A stretch of DNA of 56,046 nt from an uncultured Parvularculaceae bacterium (lineage in GTDB: Bacteria > Pseudomonadota > Alphaproteobacteria > Caulobacterales > Parvularculaceae). The stretch spans positions 1 through 56,046 of the forward strand of contig CALLPQ010000065.1 in the NCBI GenBank assembly GCA_938015425.1. The letters run 5' to 3'. The notes below the pieces were generated by a model. It had not been told where the DNA came from. It worked only from the letters and a program-made list of their open reading frames with translations, and did no database searches. Positions 53,340 through 56,046 of this stretch are shown here, one piece after another; the first letter of the stretch is position 1; each line of letters starts with the position of its first letter. A program made the position numbers and the translations under genes.

Positions 53340-53393
53340 AATGATGAGTAAGTTTTTGCAAAGCCTTTAGAGAGACAAATTGAAGATAGATTT

Positions 53394-54359
53394 ATGCCTG
53401 AGCTACCAGAGGTTGAGACTGTTCGCCGTGCCCTTGCCCCCCATATGCAAGGGGCGCGTTTTATCAAGGTTGTTCAAAACCGTAAGAATTTACGCTTTGA
53501 TTTTCCCAAAAACTTTAAAGGCCGCCTTGAAGGTCAGACAGTGCAATCGCTTGATCGGCGCGGAAAATATATGATTGCCGGTTTGTCGTCGGGAGAAAGC
53601 CTGATCATGCATCTGGGGATGTCAGGCCGGTTTAGTGTTATTGAAGAGCCGGGAAAGGCTGAAGGAAAGAAACCGAAAAAGTCTGGGTTAGCGGCGGCTG
53701 TTTCGAAAAGTGCTGATCCCGAAGAGGTAAAAGTCCATTATGGGGGTGGCGCAAAGGCGGCCCATGACCATGCTATTTTTACAATGGGCCCCGCGGGACT
53801 TCCACATAAAACCCAGCATAACCCGACGACCAAGCAAGATGCAGTCAAAATTGTCTATAATGACACAAGGCGTTTTGGCTTTATGGATTTGGTGGATAGT
53901 GCCACCCTTGATGAATGTCGTCATTTTGCCGGCATGGGGCCAGAGCCTCTTGGCAATGAATTTAATGGTGATGTGCTCTATGAACAATTAAAAGGGCGAA
54001 AAACCCCAATAAAACAAGCCCTTTTAGATCAGCGTGTGGTGGCGGGTCTTGGCAATATTTATGTATGTGAAGCCCTTTTTCGCACGGGTATCTCGCCAAA
54101 ACGATTGGCGGGACAGGTTTCACGGCCTCGGATTGAGGCGTTAACGACGCAAATCAGGCAAGTGTTGCAAGACGCTATAGAAGCCGGGGGCTCTTCTTTG
54201 CGCGATTTTGCCTCAACCGATGGAAGCTCGGGCTATTTCCAGCATGATTTTCAAATTTATGGACGGCAAAATGAACCGTGTCGTCAGTGTGAAGGCACTA
54301 TCGTCAAGATCGTGCAAGGTGGTCGCTCCACTTTCTATTGTCGTCGGTGTCAACGATAG
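53394..54359 (+). CDS. mutM: Formamidopyrimidine-DNA glycosylase
   Basis: Removes 8-oxoguanine and formamidopyrimidines and nicks the abasic site. Starts with the catalytic MPELPEVETVRR (Pro1 nucleophile after Met removal, Glu2), has the active Lys in RRGKYM (near 60), HLGMSGRF, LLDQRVVAGLGNIY, and a C-terminal zinc finger CRQC(x18)CRRC. At 321 residues it exceeds the usual 270; extra residues lie near 85-130 (Lys/Ala-rich), as in other alphaproteobacterial Fpg. In many relatives it is divergent from ubiE; here it follows rpsA. Confidence 0.96.
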   Translation: MPELPEVETVRRALAPHMQGARFIKVVQNRKNLRFDFPKNFKGRLEGQTVQSLDRRGKYMIAGLSSGESLIMHLGMSGRFSVIEEPGKAEGKKPKKSGLAAAVSKSADPEEVKVHYGGGAKAAHDHAIFTMGPAGLPHKTQHNPTTKQDAVKIVYNDTRRFGFMDLVDSATLDECRHFAGMGPEPLGNEFNGDVLYEQLKGRKTPIKQALLDQRVVAGLGNIYVCEALFRTGISPKRLAGQVSRPRIEALTTQIRQVLQDAIEAGGSSLRDFASTDGSSGYFQHDFQIYGRQNEPCRQCEGTIVKIVQGGRSTFYCRRCQR

Positions 54360-54466
54360 ACCTTTTTAGGTGATCATGATTGTTGTTAAAAATATCCGAA
54401 AATCATATAAAACCTATGATTCAGGCGTTGACGGGGCATAGTTGAATGGCTATAAACCGCGCCTTA

Positions 54467-54496
54467 GATTAAGTCAGCATTGATTAAGTCAGCATT
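54467..54496. repeat. Perfect 15-bp tandem duplication
   Basis: 54467-54481 and 54482-54496 are identical (GATTAAGTCAGCATT), in the leader of rpsT. Confidence 0.9.
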
Positions 54497-54521
54497 ATTT
54501 AGAAGCGAGCACCTGCGCACT

Positions 54522-54788
54522 ATGGCCAATACATCCTCAGCTAAAAAAATGGTACGTAAAATTAAACGTCGCACCGAGATCAACAAGATGCGTCGTTCGC
54601 GCGTTAGAACGTTTTTGCGTCAGGTTGAAGAAGCCATTTCAGCTGGTGATAAAGCGGCGGCGGATGCTGCCTTTAAAGCGGCCCAGCCTGAGTTACAACG
54701 GGCCGCCACCCACGGAATTTTCCATAAAAACACAGTTTCCCGCAAACTTTCCCGCTTATCAACACGGATTAAAGCGATATCTGCTTAA
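54522..54788 (+). CDS. rpsT: 30S ribosomal protein S20
   Basis: An 88-residue basic primary-binding ribosomal protein. It opens [17 protein letters not shown], typical of S20, and is Lys/Arg/Ala-rich throughout. A TTG 14 codons upstream extends the frame, but the ATG at 54522 matches the family start. It lies just ahead of the dnaA region, the usual alphaproteobacterial order. Confidence 0.96.
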   Translation: MANTSSAKKMVRKIKRRTEINKMRRSRVRTFLRQVEEAISAGDKAAADAAFKAAQPELQRAATHGIFHKNTVSRKLSRLSTRIKAISA

Positions 54789-54857
54789 AACGTGCCTTAA
54801 AATGGGTGTTTGATTAAACGCCAATTTTACATATCCTAAATTCATAAGTGATTATTA

Positions 54858-54880
54858 CGGGAGCTTCTTTGAAGCTCCCG
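54858..54880 (+). terminator. Hairpin after rpsT
   Basis: CGGGAGCTTC at 54858-54867 pairs exactly with 54871-54880 around TTT. The stem is strong, but only a weak T-rich stretch follows, so it is a probable, not certain, terminator. Confidence 0.7.
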
Positions 54881-55381
54881 CGTAAAGATTTCTTGGATAG
54901 ACCTTCTTGGTACGTATATTTTTTATAATGTGGTCGCGATAAAAATTACTTTTTAAAAATATCTTTTTAGGTGAATTTTGTAAGGGGGTGTCTTAGCACC
55001 GCCTTGACCGGATTATAGCTTTTATGCATTTCCATAGACATGGTTATTATTGCAATCTTCATCACCAAGCTTAAAAAAACCCAAGTAAAATTCTATATAA
55101 TATGGCATTGCTTTATTTTTTTAATTGGCATAATGCGCGCGGGTATAATTTTTTGTGCTTGCGCAATTGGTATGGCAAGAATAATTTTATTTGAAAATTT
55201 TATTTTTAGGGGTGGGTAAATTACAACCTATTGGATTTATTACAAAGCTTGGTTGTCAAGCGAACTTTGTTGTTAATTACAGTGAAAAATAAAATTTTCT
55301 TCGTTGCTTTAAAATTTTCTTCATCATAAGTTGAATTATCGAAACGATGACTACTGAAGACATTTTTGATCACTGTAAAAT

Positions 55382-55449
55382 TTAGTATTTTGAACAATCT
55401 AGCATTCTGAAAAATCTAGTATATTGAACGATCTAGTATTTTAAAAAAT
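55382..55449. repeat. Four 17-bp AT-rich tandem repeats
   Basis: Units at 55382-55398, 55399-55415, 55416-55432 and 55433-55449 with the shared form CTAGTATTTTGAACAAT and few differences. The period of exactly 17 bases and AT-richness resemble origin unwinding elements. Confidence 0.88.
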
Positions 55450-55450
55450 G

Positions 55451-55468
55451 GGCAAATTCGAATTTGCC
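55451..55468. repeat. Perfect 18-bp palindrome
   Basis: GGCAAATTC followed directly by its own reverse complement, starting one base past the 17-bp array. Could bind a dimeric protein or form a cruciform. Confidence 0.85.
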
Positions 55469-55850
55469 TAAATGATAGGTGCGGGCTGGTTTTAGTGCTA
55501 ATTTATTGACTGTAATATTGTTACATCTAATTGTTGTGGTGAGTGATAGGGGAATGTCTTTGTATTTATTGACGGATGTTATTGAAGATTGGGTTTGGTA
55601 TTTGCACGGATGGTATCGTGCTTGTATTTTGGGCGCTAGATTTGGGGACTAAATAATGCGTGGTTTTTTAAATGGGTGGGGTGATTTAATTTCAGAAAAT
55701 CAAATAAATATTTGAAATCAATATTACCCAGTATCTTTGCAGGGGTGAGCCGTCGTTATATGCGATAATTAATTAAAAGATAGATTTTAAGGGGTGCGAT
55801 GATCTTAAACGAATAAAATGAATTTAAGGGCTTAATAAGCGGTAAGAGAA

Positions 55851-55884
55851 AACGCGATCAGTAAACACAAACGCGATCAGTAAA
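55851..55884. repeat. 15-bp direct repeat before the putative dnaA
   Basis: AACGCGATCAGTAAA occurs at 55851-55865 and 55870-55884, four bases apart, 58 bases ahead of the start codon. Position suits an operator or initiator-binding site. Confidence 0.75.
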
Positions 55885-55941
55885 AACGAAATATTTTAAA
55901 ATAACTATTCCAAATAAAATCAAGACAAGGTTGACGACACA

Positions 55942-56046
55942 ATGGGACTGACGAATTCGATACAAAGGGCAAGGCTAGATGAGACAGCAGAAGATATGAC
56001 TGTAGATGCGAATTCTCCCAATTTTAATAATCCTGACAATGTAAAA
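55942..56046 (+). CDS. dnaA: Start of a gene cut by the window edge, probably dnaA
   Basis: The frame is open from ATG 55942 to the end of the window (35 codons). The visible part is hydrophilic and Asn/Asp-rich, so no DnaA domain can be seen yet; alphaproteobacterial DnaA proteins often begin with such variable tails. The call rests on position: rpsT directly upstream, with an AT-rich repeat-bearing gap between. A purine stretch with AAGG lies 12-16 bases ahead. It could instead be another gene. Confidence 0.5.
   Translation, partial: MGLTNSIQRARLDETAEDMTVDANSPNFNNPDNVK

Larger units (their letters stand above)
54881..55941. other. Candidate chromosomal replication origin (oriC)
   Basis: About 1.06 kb of strongly AT-rich DNA with no convincing gene between rpsT and the putative dnaA. 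It holds a four-unit 17-bp tandem array, an 18-bp palindrome, two copies of TAAAATTTTCTTC (55290-55302 and 55310-55322), and a 15-bp direct repeat next to the gene start. No perfect DnaA box was found; the best is TTTTTCACT (8 of 9 matches to TTWTNCACA, on the minus strand at 55281-55289). A small 32-codon frame (55554-55652) is probably chance. Confidence 0.55.

Noticed and set aside
55554-55652. 32-codon ORF with a purine-rich stretch before its ATG in the oriC gap
   Set aside because: Very short, no conserved feature, lies in AT-rich DNA rich in repeats; more likely chance.

Overview
The window is a chromosomal stretch of an alphaproteobacterium of moderate-to-low GC content that cannot be named from sequence alone. 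The evidence is gene order: ubiE-ubiB-coaBC-dut-moeB, ihfB-lapA-trpF-trpB, cmk-rpsA, mutM-rpsT-(dnaA) and a cpa/tad pilus locus are all arrangements typical of that class. CtrA-like TTAACCAT motifs in front of the pilin gene fit as well. I saw no tRNA, rRNA, insertion sequence, prophage or CRISPR array.

Layout. 1-7.2 kb: a cut-off hypothetical gene, two small overlapping hypothetical genes, a double-FKBP lipoprotein, a cystathionine-type PLP enzyme and a large secreted M14 peptidase, closed by tandem hairpins. 7.6-15.7 kb: an alanine/sodium symporter and gluQ on the plus strand, then the minus-strand run ubiE-ubiB-GNAT-coaBC-dut-moeB. 16.1-18.8 kb: ihfB-lapA-trpF-trpB. 18.9-27.9 kb: an unusual set made of a KAS III-like thiolase, a haem-oxygenase-like di-iron protein, a double CDGSH protein and an unrecognised helical protein. 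After an AI-2E-family permease on the other strand come pabB-pabA-pabC and a degenerate ANL (AMP-ligase-like) gene. 28-38.8 kb: a complete Tad core (flp, cpaABCDEF, tadBC) headed by a Crp-like regulator and a stand-alone secretin N-domain protein. 39-46.5 kb: a secreted beta-helix protein, a divergent PEP carboxylase homologue, and a coupled pair encoding a degenerate CHASE2 cyclase and a dipeptide epimerase. 46.7-50.5 kb: an Mla lipid transporter. 50.7-54.8 kb: cmk, rpsA, mutM, rpsT. 54.9-55.9 kb: about 1 kb of AT-rich non-coding DNA with 17-bp tandem repeats, probably the replication origin, followed by what is probably the start of dnaA.

How the genes work together. The Tad block should assemble a thin Flp pilus. 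The Mla block should move phospholipids between the membranes. pabBAC makes p-aminobenzoate for folate, unless the neighbouring ligase-like, ketosynthase and di-iron genes divert it into a secondary product.

Most notable observations: (1) two commonly seen neighbour pairs, mutM/ubiE and rpsA/ihfB, are both broken at the edges of the 15.7-53.4 kb segment, so that circularising this segment would restore both; (2) the 18.9-27.9 kb set is a candidate undescribed biosynthetic system; (3) the class III cyclase and the PEP carboxylase homologue have both lost key catalytic residues; (4) the putative oriC has a striking repeat array; (5) short 13-17 bp tandem duplications are scattered through gaps and even inside genes.
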